Below are positions 9,009-18,262 of a stretch of 64,000 bases of DNA, piece after piece. Origin of the DNA: Phycisphaerae bacterium (GTDB lineage Bacteria; Planctomycetota; Phycisphaerae; Phycisphaerales; SM1A02); NCBI GenBank assembly GCA_016795035.1, contig JAEUIT010000097.1, positions 186,001 to 250,000 on the forward strand, given 5' to 3'. A program made the position numbers and the translations under genes. Every line of letters starts with the position of its first letter. Positions within the stretch are counted from its first letter, which is position 1. The notes beneath the pieces are model-generated. The model saw nothing but the letters and a program-made list of their open reading frames with translations, did not search any database and was not told where the DNA came from.

Positions 9009-10655
9009 ATGGATGGAACGACAAGCGGCGGGGTGAATCAACGTCAATCCGGGCGACGGCTGGGGCGGGGTCTCGCCTCTCTGCTGAGCATCCCCGAGGT
9101 CCCCATCGAGTTCACCCCTGACGCGCCGTCGGGCGGCGACAAGGGCGCTCCGACAGCCAACAGCACGACGGCCGAGAGCGCGGTACTCCCCAGCCTCGCC
9201 AAATCTGAAAGCGGTGGACCGGCAGCGGGCGACCTTGGTGGGCGGACCGCTGAGGCCGAACGCGGCACTGCAGCCAAGCAGCTCGGAACGAGTTCGCGAG
9301 GGGTAGGCGAGAGTACAGGTCTTGAGCGAGCTGGTGCAGACGCAGCCGTAACGAGCACGGCGGCCACCCCGTCAACAGGGGGTTCCACGGGGAACCCACC
9401 ACTCGCCGCGAGCGTTCCCGGCGCGCCGCGACTCACGTCGGCAACCGCCGCAGCGGGCGGAACCAATCAGGCGGAAGATCTCGAAGCGAGCCAAGGCCGA
9501 GAGGCTGACCAGCGCGCCACAGCACTAGCTCCTTCATCTACCGTCGCAAGCGTCCTCCCCGTTCCCCGTGGAACATCGACAGCGGCCCTCGCCGGGAGCG
9601 AAGGCGGTGCGGCATCATCGCCACTCCGTTCGGGCCAGTCAGCCGCCAGTTCTTCGGCGAGCGCGCGAGAGAGAGCGCCCACAGGCTCCTCGTTCGAAGG
9701 CATGCCGCGCGACGCCCAATCGAGCACGGCCCCAAGCCCCATCGCAGGGTCCGATAGGACAGACGGCGGCAGATCCGTTGCTCCTTCGGGGGATGATCAG
9801 GGCGTTCGTTCGCCACGAGATGAGGCCTATCGCACGGTCTCGATCGCAGTTACGGATATCACACCGAACCTTCGGCAGCCCCGTCAGGACTTTGATCCTG
9901 CCGCAATCCAGTCGCTTGCGGAGAGCATCCGGGCGGCCGGTCTGATGCAGCCCATCATCGTTCGCCCCCGTCTCGCGCGCGGCCCCGACGACGCCGCCTA
10001 CGAACTCGTCGCCGGCGAACGGCGGTGGCGTGCAGTCATGTTGCTCGGCATGGAGCGCGTGCCTGCGATCGTGCGGGAGATCGATGACCGCACGGCCGCC
10101 GAGTGGGCGTTGATCGAGAACGTACAGCGTGAGGACCTCAATCCGATCGAGCGATGTGCCGCCGTGCAGCGTCTCATCGATGAGTTCGGTCTCACTCACC
10201 AAGAGCTCGGTGAGCGGCTTGGCCTCGATCGCGCGAGCGTCTCCAATCTCCTTCGCCTCTGCGATCTTGACTCGTTCACCCGCGATGCCGTGCGCACGCG
10301 ACGCCTCACCCAGGGACACGCGAAGGCGCTCCTTGGTGTGACCAAGCTCGAGCTGCGCCACACCCTCGCGCGCGCTGCAATCGCGAGCGGGTGGTCCGTG
10401 CGCGAACTCGAACGGCGCGTCCAACACGCCCTTCAGCCTGCTCCGACGACCGGCGGCCAGCCCGTTCCCGGCGCACCGCGCACGTCGGCCCATCTCGCGA
10501 GTTTGGAGAAGCGTCTCTCGGAACACCTCGGAACTCGCGTCGCGCTGCAACTCGGGCGACGCAAGGGAACTGGCCGGCTCATCATCGATTTCTACTCGCT
10601 CGACCAATTCGACGGGCTGCTCTCCCGACTCGGGTTCTCGAACGAGTCGTTCTAA
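9009..10655 (+). CDS. parB: Chromosome-partitioning protein ParB with an unusually long linker
   Basis: A 548-residue ParB. I chose the ATG at 9009 because GGAGG lies 6 bp upstream and the product begins with the family's N-terminal box RRLGRGLASLL (about residues 13-23); a frame extension to 8937 would swallow parS. Residues about 35-270 are a low-complexity A/S/G/T/E-rich linker, absent from typical ParB of about 290 residues. The CTP-binding/ParB core begins near residue 271 (VTDITPNLRQPRQDFD), with GERRWRA near 336 and ENVQREDLNPIE near 370, then the helix-turn-helix and a C-terminal dimerisation region. ParB spreads from parS to build the partition complex. No parA lies next to it. Two degenerate parS sites fall within the linker-coding DNA. 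Confidence 0.95.
   Translation: MDGTTSGGVNQRQSGRRLGRGLASLLSIPEVPIEFTPDAPSGGDKGAPTANSTTAESAVLPSLAKSESGGPAAGDLGGRTAEAERGTAAKQLGTSSRGVGESTGLERAGADAAVTSTAATPSTGGSTGNPPLAASVPGAPRLTSATAAAGGTNQAEDLEASQGREADQRATALAPSSTVASVLPVPRGTSTAALAGSEGGAASSPLRSGQSAASSSASARERAPTGSSFEGMPRDAQSSTAPSPIAGSDRTDGGRSVAPSGDDQGVRSPRDEAYRTVSIAVTDITPNLRQPRQDFDPAAIQSLAESIRAAGLMQPIIVRPRLARGPDDAAYELVAGERRWRAVMLLGMERVPAIVREIDDRTAAEWALIENVQREDLNPIERCAAVQRLIDEFGLTHQELGERLGLDRASVSNLLRLCDLDSFTRDAVRTRRLTQGHAKALLGVTKLELRHTLARAAIASGWSVRELERRVQHALQPAPTTGGQPVPGAPRTSAHLASLEKRLSEHLGTRVALQLGRRKGTGRLIIDFYSLDQFDGLLSRLGFSNESF
9381..9396. other. Degenerate parS-like site inside parB
   Basis: GGTTCCACGGGGAACC matches the parS palindrome at 13 of 16 positions and keeps both GTTCC and GGAAC half-sites. 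It sits in the linker-coding part of parB. Whether ParB binds it is unknown. Confidence 0.45.
9560..9575. other. Degenerate parS-like site inside parB
   Basis: CGTTCCCCGTGGAACA matches the parS consensus at 14 of 16 positions. It is the second such site in the linker-coding DNA, 179 bp from the first. Confidence 0.5.
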
Positions 10656-11685
10656 CCTCTAGACCGCGGATCTCTGTCCTCAAACGCGTCCTCAGACGCG
10701 CGGCGGCGCGGTTCGGCAAGGCCCGCGCGGAGGCACGCAACGCTGATCGCGATCGGCCTCGTCGCCGCGTCGCGCGCTTCTCGGCCCGCGCACACCTCGC
10801 CAGGGCACCGACTCCGCGACGCTGCATCAGGGCACTCAACCACCGCCCTCGCCATCGCCCGAGCGCGAGCTCCTTCGCCGCCCGCTGCTGGCGATCGGCG
10901 GGGGGTCGACACCGCTCACCGGCGTGAGCCTCGCGTGGTGCGAGGGGCCAGGACGCTCCGCCACGGCCTAGATCCGCAGCGAGCACACTCGCTTGTCGAC
11001 TCGCCAGTCGCCTCGCCGATCGCCCTCGCGCGCACGCGACGCAGCGTTGCGCACGCCGATCCCAATCGAACGCGCCAGGCCCCGGGCTGACCGCAACCAA
11101 CGCGCCCACGTGGCCAGCGAACGTCCGCGGCAAACGACCGCCCGCGGCCGCCGTCCAAGCCCCCCGCACCTTTCGAACTTCCGAGGGTTTGCCTCAATCG
11201 ACGCCCGCGTCCTGCCGATGCGCGCGAGCCAGTGGCCACTCGGCCCCTGGGTTCGGTTCGGTCGGACTACCCCTTGCAGTGCCGATCGCACGCGAAACGC
11301 CGGGACTTCTACGACATCAAGGTGCTGACGTGCTCGAAGTCACCCCCGAAATCAGACGTCTCCAAGTACAGCGGGCTCGTGCGATGTACGAGCGAGTGCT
11401 TCCGCAGTGGGCGTCCGATCTTCTTGGCCTGCAAGCGCGGAGCGAGCGCCGACCCCGATGGGTCCCGCGTCCCTTCCACGCGCCGCATGTCGATCCGGGA
11501 ACGTCGGCGAGCCACGCCGTCGGACTCGACGCCTCGTCGCTCGCGGCCCGCTCCTCGCGGTCGTCGCGTCGGGCGGCATGAGTCGACATCGACCTCTCGA
11601 TCGATCGCCCAGCTCTGTGGCCGCGCAGGAACTGCTTGGCACGGCAATTGACTAGTCAGGGCGCTTTCCTCTCACGGAGCCTTAC
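10656..11685. other. About 1 kb between parB and fliD with no convincing gene
   Basis: All frames give Arg-rich, family-less products typical of non-coding GC-rich DNA, and codon bias is weak. The only candidate is a short ORF at 11330-11581, listed separately. No tRNA, repeat array or clear terminator was seen. The region may hold the fliD promoter, but I cannot place one. Confidence 0.5.
11330..11581 (+). CDS. Possible small protein upstream of fliD
   Basis: GTG start at 11330, 83 residues, beginning VLEVTPEIRRLQVQRARAMY, with a helical, mildly amphipathic first half and a low-complexity Ser/Arg tail. Its stop overlaps a further ATG (ATGA at 11578-11581) opening a 25-codon frame. Position before fliD would suit a small flagellar protein, but I recognise no FlaG, FlgN or CsrA features. 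It may not be a gene. Confidence 0.25.
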   Translation: MLEVTPEIRRLQVQRARAMYERVLPQWASDLLGLQARSERRPRWVPRPFHAPHVDPGTSASHAVGLDASSLAARSSRSSRRAA

Positions 11686-14600
11686 ATGGGATCGATCTCA
11701 ACCGGCGTTGGACTCGTCAGCGGCATCAATTCGGCCGCGTTGATCGAGCAACTCCTCGGCCTCGAGGCCCAAGGCAAGACTCCGATCCAGAAGCGCGTTT
11801 CGACGCTCACCGCGCAACGAACGGCTCTGCTCGACGTCAATTCTCGCCTTCTCAACCTGAAGAACTCGGCGTCGAAGTTCCGCCTCTCGAAGATCTTCCG
11901 CTCCTCGCTCGCCACCCCCTCTGAGCCCGAATTTCTCACGGCCACGGCCGACGCCAACACGTCGCCCGGCTCGTACCAGTTCTTCATCAAGCGGCTCGCC
12001 TCGACGAACCAACTGCGCACCAAGGGCTTTGCGACAAGTGAAACGTCGCCGCTCGGCCTCGACTCCCTGCGATTCGAGTTCGGCGACGTCGGCGTGAGCC
12101 GATCGGTCGACCTGTCGTCCCTCAATGGCGGCGACGGCGTCTCCCGCGGCAAGATCGTGATCACCGACAAGTCGGGCGCCTCGGGCACGATCGACTTGAG
12201 CCTCGCGACGACGCTCGACGAAGTCGTCAGCAAGATCAACGAGAGCGACGACATCGCCGTCACGGCATCGATCGACAACGAGCGACTCGTTCTCACCGAC
12301 ACGTCCGCGGGCAGCGGACAGCTCAAGGTCGTGAACGGCTCCGGAAGCACCACCGCGACAAGCCTGGGCATCCTCGGCTCGACGAGCGGCACCACGATCA
12401 CGTCCACGCAGATTCACCGCCTCGGCAGCGGCACGTCGCTCAGTTCGCTGAATGACGGCAACGGCGTCCTCATTCGCGACAACGCGGTCGACTTCAAGCT
12501 CGAAGTGCAGGGCTCCGTCAACCAGGTCTACAACATCACGCTCGGCCGCAAGGACGCGCCGATCACGAGCGACACGAAGCTCGCCGACCTGAACAACGGA
12601 CTCGGCGTCAAGATAAACACGACCGACGCCGGCGACCTCAAGATCATCACCACCACCGGCAAGTCCATCGAGGTGAATCTCGGCAAGACGTTCGACTCGA
12701 CCGGCGCGCTCGATGACGACGCCGTCGAAACCGTCGGCCAGCTCATCGCCAGGATCAACGAGACGCTCGACGACGCGCTCGAGCCTGCCGACGCCGGCAA
12801 AGTGAAGATCGAGATCGCCGCCGACGGGAAGAGCTTCAAGCTCACCGACAACCTCGGCGGCGCTCAGGCGCTTCGCGTGCTCGGCTTGGGCCCCAACGGC
12901 AGCACGACGGCGAAAAACCTCGGCATCTACACCGAAACGGGCTCCGGCAACACCATCATCGGGTTGACCGTGCCTAACAAAGTGGACACGCCGCGCGCCT
13001 CCACGTTGCAGGACATCATCGATCGCATCGCCGAACAGACCGAGGGCAACGTCGTTGCGTCGATCAACGCCGCGGGCACCGGACTTCGCTTGAGCGCCGG
13101 CACGAACACCGTGACGGTGCAGTCGGGTTCGATCGACGGTTCGTCGTACGGGTCCAGCATCGGCGAGCGCACCGCCCGCGACCTCGGCATCTGGGGAATC
13201 TCGTCGGACGCCGCCGACGGCACCCGCATTCTCTCGGGCGCGAACACGCTGCTCATCTCGACCATCAACGGCGGCAAGGGCCTCGACCAGAGCAACTCGC
13301 TCACCGTCGAGGATGCCGCCGGAAACGCCACGAGCATCGGCTCCCTCAACTCGTACCAAACGCTCGAACAGCTCGTCGACGCCCTCAATAGCGGCGCCGC
13401 GAGCGGCGGCGTCAACGTGAACTTCGCGGTGTCGTCGGACAACGTGAGTCTCACCGTCACCGACACGAGTAACGGCTCCGGCACGATGACGATCCTCGGC
13501 GGCGCGGCAAACGCGCTCGGCCTCACCGGCACGCCCAATGCCTCCGGCGTCCTCAAGGGGAACAGCCTCGAGGCGAAGTACGTCGACTACTCGACCAACC
13601 TCTCGACGCTCAACTTCGGCAAGGGCATCGGCACGGGCACGTTCCGGATCACCGATTCGAAGGGCGAGAACGCGGTCGTCGACATCGACTCGTCGACGAT
13701 CACCGTCTACGACCTCGTCCAAGAGATCAACTCGCGCGGGCTCAAGGTTGAGGCGCGCATCAACGACGCGGGCGACGGCATCACGCTGATCGACACGAAC
13801 ACCGACCCGCCGACCGTCCTCATGAAGGTCGAGGACGTGAACGGCGGCGTCGCGAAGACGCTCGGGCTCAAGCAGACCGCGAAGGAGCTCGGCGGATCGA
13901 TCACCAGCTCGTTCGAGCGCGTCATCGATCTCGACACCGCCGACTCGCTGAAGGCCGTGGTCACGAAGATCAATGCCGCCGGCATTCCGGTGACTGCGTC
14001 GCTCGTGAATACCGGGGCCAGCGGCACGCCCTTCTATCTCTCGATCGCGAGCACCGTCGGCGGCAAGGCCGGCAAGCTCCTGATGAACACCGGCGGCGTC
14101 GATCTGGGCCTCTCGACGATCAACGAAGGTCGCGACGCCGAGATCTTCTTCGGCAACACCGATCCGGCGCAGGGGCTACTCCTTCGCAGCACCACGAACG
14201 TCTTCACCGACGTCATCGGCGGCCTCGACGTGACGCTCCTCAAGCCCAGCGACAAGACGATGACGATCGACGTGACGCGCGACACGTCCGCGATCAAGAC
14301 CGCCGTGAAGGAGTTCGTGGCCGCGTTCAACGACGCCGTCGGCCGCATCGGCGATTACGACTCCTACGACGTCGACACCAACAAGCGCGGCGTCCTCCTC
14401 GGCGATTCGTCGCTCGCCCGTGCCCGCGGCATCCTCTACACGACGATCCAAGGCAAGGCGAAGAACGTCAGCGGGCAGTACCAGTACATGACGCAGGTCG
14501 GCATTCGCGTCGGCAAGAGCGGCAAGCTCGAGTTCGACGAGTCGAAGTTCGACACCGCGTATGCCGCCGATCCCGACTCGGTCGAGAAGCTCTTCGTGAC

Positions 14601-14931
14601 GTTCGAGCAGGAGACCGTGAGCGCGGAAAGCGTCGCCCAGGGCGTGACCGTGGGCACAAGCAAGGTCTTGAATACCGCCCTTGGCTTCGGCGATCTCATC
14701 GACCAGGCGATGGCCGGGCTCACGAGCACGATCGACGGCGTCTTCACGAAGGCAAGCCAGGGCTTCCAGACCCAGATCGAGCGGGCCAACGAGCGACTCA
14801 CCGCCTTCGACAAGCGTCTCGAGAATCGCCGCGCGATCCTCCAACGCCAGTTCGCGGCGATGGAAGACTCTCTCGCCAAGCTTCAGACGCAGCAATCGTC
14901 GCTCACCAGCATCCTCTCGACCTTGGGCTAA
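11686..14931 (+). CDS. fliD: Flagellar hook-associated protein 2, FliD (filament cap), very long
   Basis: A 1081-residue FliD. The N-terminus (MGSISTGVGLVSGINSAALI, then QLLGLEAQGKTPIQKRVSTL) is the FliD_N domain, which forms the coiled-coil leg domain with the C-terminus. FliD_C is at about 770-1075, ending in a heptad-rich helix (ERLTAFDKRLENRRAILQRQ) and LTSILSTLG. Between lie multiple flagellin hook-IN-like repeats (LSSLNGGDGV, LSSLNDGNGV, LADLNNGLGV, LSTLNFGKGI), accounting for the doubled length against about 450-660 residues in most bacteria. FliD caps the growing filament and guides flagellin folding. fliS follows 104 bp downstream on the same strand. Confidence 0.95.
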   Translation: MGSISTGVGLVSGINSAALIEQLLGLEAQGKTPIQKRVSTLTAQRTALLDVNSRLLNLKNSASKFRLSKIFRSSLATPSEPEFLTATADANTSPGSYQFFIKRLASTNQLRTKGFATSETSPLGLDSLRFEFGDVGVSRSVDLSSLNGGDGVSRGKIVITDKSGASGTIDLSLATTLDEVVSKINESDDIAVTASIDNERLVLTDTSAGSGQLKVVNGSGSTTATSLGILGSTSGTTITSTQIHRLGSGTSLSSLNDGNGVLIRDNAVDFKLEVQGSVNQVYNITLGRKDAPITSDTKLADLNNGLGVKINTTDAGDLKIITTTGKSIEVNLGKTFDSTGALDDDAVETVGQLIARINETLDDALEPADAGKVKIEIAADGKSFKLTDNLGGAQALRVLGLGPNGSTTAKNLGIYTETGSGNTIIGLTVPNKVDTPRASTLQDIIDRIAEQTEGNVVASINAAGTGLRLSAGTNTVTVQSGSIDGSSYGSSIGERTARDLGIWGISSDAADGTRILSGANTLLISTINGGKGLDQSNSLTVEDAAGNATSIGSLNSYQTLEQLVDALNSGAASGGVNVNFAVSSDNVSLTVTDTSNGSGTMTILGGAANALGLTGTPNASGVLKGNSLEAKYVDYSTNLSTLNFGKGIGTGTFRITDSKGENAVVDIDSSTITVYDLVQEINSRGLKVEARINDAGDGITLIDTNTDPPTVLMKVEDVNGGVAKTLGLKQTAKELGGSITSSFERVIDLDTADSLKAVVTKINAAGIPVTASLVNTGASGTPFYLSIASTVGGKAGKLLMNTGGVDLGLSTINEGRDAEIFFGNTDPAQGLLLRSTTNVFTDVIGGLDVTLLKPSDKTMTIDVTRDTSAIKTAVKEFVAAFNDAVGRIGDYDSYDVDTNKRGVLLGDSSLARARGILYTTIQGKAKNVSGQYQYMTQVGIRVGKSGKLEFDESKFDTAYAADPDSVEKLFVTFEQETVSAESVAQGVTVGTSKVLNTALGFGDLIDQAMAGLTSTIDGVFTKASQGFQTQIERANERLTAFDKRLENRRAILQRQFAAMEDSLAKLQTQQSSLTSILSTLG

Positions 14932-15035
14932 CCCGCGCGAAAGCCCCGGAGGCCGACGGCGTTCCCTGCGCGAAAGCGGCGGAATTGACCGCGCGAGCCG
15001 CGAAGTAGCCCGGTCTCCCTGCCGATAGAACCTCC

Positions 15036-15539
15036 ATGGCTGCGGCCCCAAATCCGGCACTACAGAGTCAGGCGTACCTCAAGACGAAGGTCCTCACCGC
15101 GTCTCCTGCGGAATTGCGCCTTCTCCTTCTCGACGGCGCCATTCGCTTCGCCGAGCAGACGAAGGCTGGCTACGCCGCCAAGGACTATGAGAAGTCGTTT
15201 GACGGCACCACGAAGTGCCAGGCGATCCTGACGGAACTCTTGTGCTCGCTTCGACATGACGTCAGTCCCGAACTGTGTTCGCGACTTTCGGCGCTGTACA
15301 CATTCCTCTACCGACGAATGCTGGACGCCAGCACGAACAAGAGCCCGGAGATCGTCGAAGAGGTCCTCGGACTCCTCCGCTACGAGCGCGAGACGTGGTC
15401 CATGCTTCTTGAACAACTCAGCCGAAACGGGAGCGCTCCTTCGGGGCAGAACGACTCGAAGGCTCTCTCTCCCTCCGCGGGCACCTTGCCGCCTCCGATC
15501 GAACCTGGAACCACGCATCGCATGAGCCTTCAGGCCTAG
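15036..15539 (+). CDS. fliS: Flagellar export chaperone FliS
   Basis: A 167-residue protein with the FliS core at about residues 10-125: YLKTKVLTASPAELRLLLLD followed by GAIRFAEQTKAGYAAKDYEK, then helices around ILTELLCSLR and LYTFLYRRMLDASTNKSPEI. FliS binds the flagellin C-terminus in the cytosol and prevents early polymerisation. The Pro/Ser-rich tail of about 35 residues is extra. Its location after fliD is the classic fliDS arrangement; no flagellin gene is in the window. Confidence 0.93.
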   Translation: MAAAPNPALQSQAYLKTKVLTASPAELRLLLLDGAIRFAEQTKAGYAAKDYEKSFDGTTKCQAILTELLCSLRHDVSPELCSRLSALYTFLYRRMLDASTNKSPEIVEEVLGLLRYERETWSMLLEQLSRNGSAPSGQNDSKALSPSAGTLPPPIEPGTTHRMSLQA

Positions 15540-15625
15540 CGCCGCCCGCGGCTCGCGATTCAAGTACCCTCTTCGCCCCTTCATCCCTTTTTGCACACCG
15601 CTTTTTTCGCCCGAGAGTGAACGCC

Positions 15626-16999
15626 ATGTCGACTCCCGCCACCGCCCGCGCCGCAGCCCCGGCCGCTGAGAAACTCCGCGACCTCATCAAGACGAACCGC
15701 GCGACCGTCGGCGTGATCGGCCTTGGCTACGTCGGCCTCCCGCTCGCCCACGCGTTGCACCAAGGCGGCATGCCGGTGCTTGGTTTCGACATCGATCGTC
15801 GCAAGATCGACGCGATCGCCCGCAAGGAAAACTACCTCAAGCACCTCGGCGACGACATGATCAAGACGCTCGCCGAGAGCGATCGCTTCGAGGCGACCAC
15901 CGACTTCGCCCGGCTCGCCGAGGCGGACGTGATCATCATCGCGGTGCCGACGCCGCTCGGCAGGCACCAAGAGCCGGACATCTCGTACATCCTGAACACC
16001 GCCGAAGCGATCGGTAAGACCCTTCGTTCGGGCCAGCTGATCATCCTCGAGTCGACGACGTATCCGGGCACCACGCGCGACGACATGATGCCGGCGATCT
16101 TCAAGGCCGCGGGCGACCGTGCGAAGAGCCTGCAGCTCGGTCGCGACATCTTCGGCGCCTTCAGCCCCGAACGCGAAGATCCGGGCCGCAAGTCGCACTC
16201 GACCTCGACGATTCCGAAGCTCGTCGGCGGCCTCGACGAGGTCTCGACCGAGCTCGCCGCGAGCGTCTATCGCAAGGGCGTGAAGGAAGTCGTTCCGGTC
16301 TCGAGCGCCGAAGTCGCCGAGAGCGCGAAGCTCCTCGAGAACATCTTCCGTTGCGTGAACATCGCGATGGTGAACGAGCTCAAGACCGTGCTCACGCCCA
16401 TGGGCATCGACGTCTGGGAAGTCATCCGCGCGGCGAGCACCAAGCCCTTCGGCTTCATGCCGTTCTATCCGGGCCCGGGCCTCGGCGGCCACTGCATCCC
16501 GATCGATCCCTTCTACCTCACGTGGAAGGCGAAGGAAGTCGGCAAGTCGACGCGCTTCATCGAGCTCGCCGGCGAGATCAACACCGCGATGCCGCACTAT
16601 GTGGTCGATCGCACCGCCGAAGCGTTGAACGAGCGCGGCAAGGCCATCAAGGGCTCGAAGATCCTCGTCCTCGGCCTCGCCTACAAGCCCGACATCGACG
16701 ACGTCCGTGAGAGCCCGTCGTTCGAACTCATCGAGATCCTGAAGCACAAGGGCGCGCACGTCGACTACAGCGACCCGCACTGCCCGGAAACCTGGGCCGG
16801 CCGCAAGCACGACCTTCAGATGAAGAGCGTGGCGATCACCCCCGAGTCGCTCAAGAGCTATGACTGCGTGCTCGTCTCGACGAACCACGCGGCCTTCGAC
16901 TGGGCGATGATCGCGAAGCACGCACGGCTCGTCGTCGACAGCCGCGACGCGCTGCGGGCGTTCCATCGCGAGATGGAAGGCCGCATCCAGCTCGCCTGA
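15626..16999 (+). CDS. wbpA: UDP-N-acetyl-D-glucosamine 6-dehydrogenase type (WbpA/WecC-like)
   Basis: Nucleotide-sugar dehydrogenase of about 457 residues; a GTG at 15617 would add three. It has the NAD-binding GVIGLGYVGLPLA motif, VPTPLGRHQEPDISYI, the AKLLENIFRCVNIAMVNE hinge helix and the catalytic Cys in PGPGLGGHCIPIDPFY. The HEPD-type substrate loop and GGHCIPIDP favour the UDP-GlcNAc group over UDP-glucose dehydrogenase (GGSCFPKD). It performs two NAD+-linked oxidations at C6 to give the uronic acid. It opens the polysaccharide locus and is followed by a strong hairpin. Exact substrate is inferred. Confidence 0.88.
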   Translation: MSTPATARAAAPAAEKLRDLIKTNRATVGVIGLGYVGLPLAHALHQGGMPVLGFDIDRRKIDAIARKENYLKHLGDDMIKTLAESDRFEATTDFARLAEADVIIIAVPTPLGRHQEPDISYILNTAEAIGKTLRSGQLIILESTTYPGTTRDDMMPAIFKAAGDRAKSLQLGRDIFGAFSPEREDPGRKSHSTSTIPKLVGGLDEVSTELAASVYRKGVKEVVPVSSAEVAESAKLLENIFRCVNIAMVNELKTVLTPMGIDVWEVIRAASTKPFGFMPFYPGPGLGGHCIPIDPFYLTWKAKEVGKSTRFIELAGEINTAMPHYVVDRTAEALNERGKAIKGSKILVLGLAYKPDIDDVRESPSFELIEILKHKGAHVDYSDPHCPETWAGRKHDLQMKSVAITPESLKSYDCVLVSTNHAAFDWAMIAKHARLVVDSRDALRAFHREMEGRIQLA

Positions 17000-17036
17000 C
17001 GTCGGCCCTCGCCGCCACCTCGGGCGCTCGACAGTC

Positions 17037-17075
17037 GAAGCGGGCGGAACGGCGCTTGCCCGTTCCGCCCGCTTC
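17037..17075 (+). terminator. Strong hairpin after the dehydrogenase gene
   Basis: Perfect 16-bp stem (17037-17052 with 17060-17075) around a 7-nt loop, 38 bp after the stop, followed by ATTCATCCTTT. The T content is weak, but stem strength and position favour a terminator. Confidence 0.6.
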
Positions 17076-17092
17076 ATTCATCCTTTGGCCGC

Positions 17093-18259
17093 GTGCGCAT
17101 CGTTCACGCCATCTCGGATCTTGATCCTGACCGCGGCGGCCCGCCGGTCGTGTGCGCGGCGCTCGCGTCGGCGGAAGCGCGCCTCGGCCACGACGTCACC
17201 ATCGTCTGCGAGTCGCGCGACGAGAAGGGCAGCAACGACGAGATCGTGCGAACCCTCGCCGCGCCGAACGGCGCGGGACCGTCGGTCGCGGTGTCGTTCG
17301 TGCCGAAGCAAACGCTCTTCGGGGCGCTCTACGGCCATCTCGACGAGCACGCGCCGGCGCTCGCGGCGCCGGTCGAACTCATCCACGCGCACGGCGTGTG
17401 GAACTCGATCGTCCTCGCCGCGGCGCGCGTTGCACGGCGCCGCCGCGTGCCGTACGTCGTGAGCACCCACGGCGCGCTCCATCCCGTGTGCATGCGCGAC
17501 GGCAAGGCGAAGAAGCGCACCGCGCTCGCCGTCGGCTGGCGCCGCATGCTTCGCGATGCCACGCGGATCCTCTGCCTGAATCAGCCCGAAGCGACGGAAG
17601 CGAACCGCATCGCCCGCGCCGAGGTCTCGGCGATCGTGCCGAACGGCATCGACGTCGCGGCGATTCCCGAACCCGATGTCGCCGGCTTTCGCGCGCGCGT
17701 GCCGGCGCTTCGCGATCGTCCGTACTTCGTCTTTCTCGGCCGACTCGATCGGCTCAAGGGACTCGACCTTCTCTTCGAGGCGTTCGCGCGCTATCGCCAG
17801 TCGGGCGGCAACGCGGACTTGGTGGTCGTCGGCCCCGATTGGGGGGCCGGCAAGCCGCTCGCGGCGCTCGTCGGGAGGGCCAACCTCGGGTCGCATGTGC
17901 ATGTCGTCGGCCCGCTCTATGACGCCACGAAGTTCGGCGCGCTCGCCGGCGCCGTGGCGTTCGTCCATCGCCCGCGCTACGAGGCATTCGGGCTTGCCGT
18001 ACTCGAGGCGATGGCCGTGGGCACGCCCGCGATCGTGAGCGACGCATGTCTCCTTCCGCTCCGCGGCGCCGAGGACGGCCTCGTGAAGACGGCCGCCGAC
18101 GCCGAAGCATTCGCGCAGGCGCTCGCTCGACTAGCGACGAATCCCGCCGAGCGCGAGGCGCTCGGAGCTCGGGCGCGCGAGGTGGTCCGGACGCAATTCG
18201 ATTGGGAACCCATCGCGCGCGAGACTCTCCGCGTTGCAGGCGTGGGAGGCGCGCGCTGA
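17093..18259 (+). CDS. GT4-family glycosyltransferase
   Basis: A 388-residue GT-B fold transferase starting at GTG 17093 (MRIVHAISDLDPDRGGPPVV, the usual GT4 N-terminus with its donor/acceptor loop). The C-terminal lobe has YFVFLGRLDRLKGLDLLFEA and a canonical EX7E element in RPRYEAFGLAVLEAMAVGTP, which contacts the nucleotide-sugar donor. A retaining transferase acting on the cytoplasmic face is likely. The next glycosyltransferase starts 3 bp after its stop, so the two are cotranscribed. Sugar specificity cannot be told. Confidence 0.9.
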   Translation: MRIVHAISDLDPDRGGPPVVCAALASAEARLGHDVTIVCESRDEKGSNDEIVRTLAAPNGAGPSVAVSFVPKQTLFGALYGHLDEHAPALAAPVELIHAHGVWNSIVLAAARVARRRRVPYVVSTHGALHPVCMRDGKAKKRTALAVGWRRMLRDATRILCLNQPEATEANRIARAEVSAIVPNGIDVAAIPEPDVAGFRARVPALRDRPYFVFLGRLDRLKGLDLLFEAFARYRQSGGNADLVVVGPDWGAGKPLAALVGRANLGSHVHVVGPLYDATKFGALAGAVAFVHRPRYEAFGLAVLEAMAVGTPAIVSDACLLPLRGAEDGLVKTAADAEAFAQALARLATNPAEREALGARAREVVRTQFDWEPIARETLRVAGVGGAR

Positions 18260-18262
18260 GTC

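Noticed and set aside
10582..11169. Leftward open frame downstream of parB
   Set aside because: Overlaps the parB 3' end; the product is Arg/Ala-rich with no domain.
15581..17077. Long open frame antisense to the nucleotide-sugar dehydrogenase
   Set aside because: Shadow of a well-supported enzyme gene; no recognisable domain.
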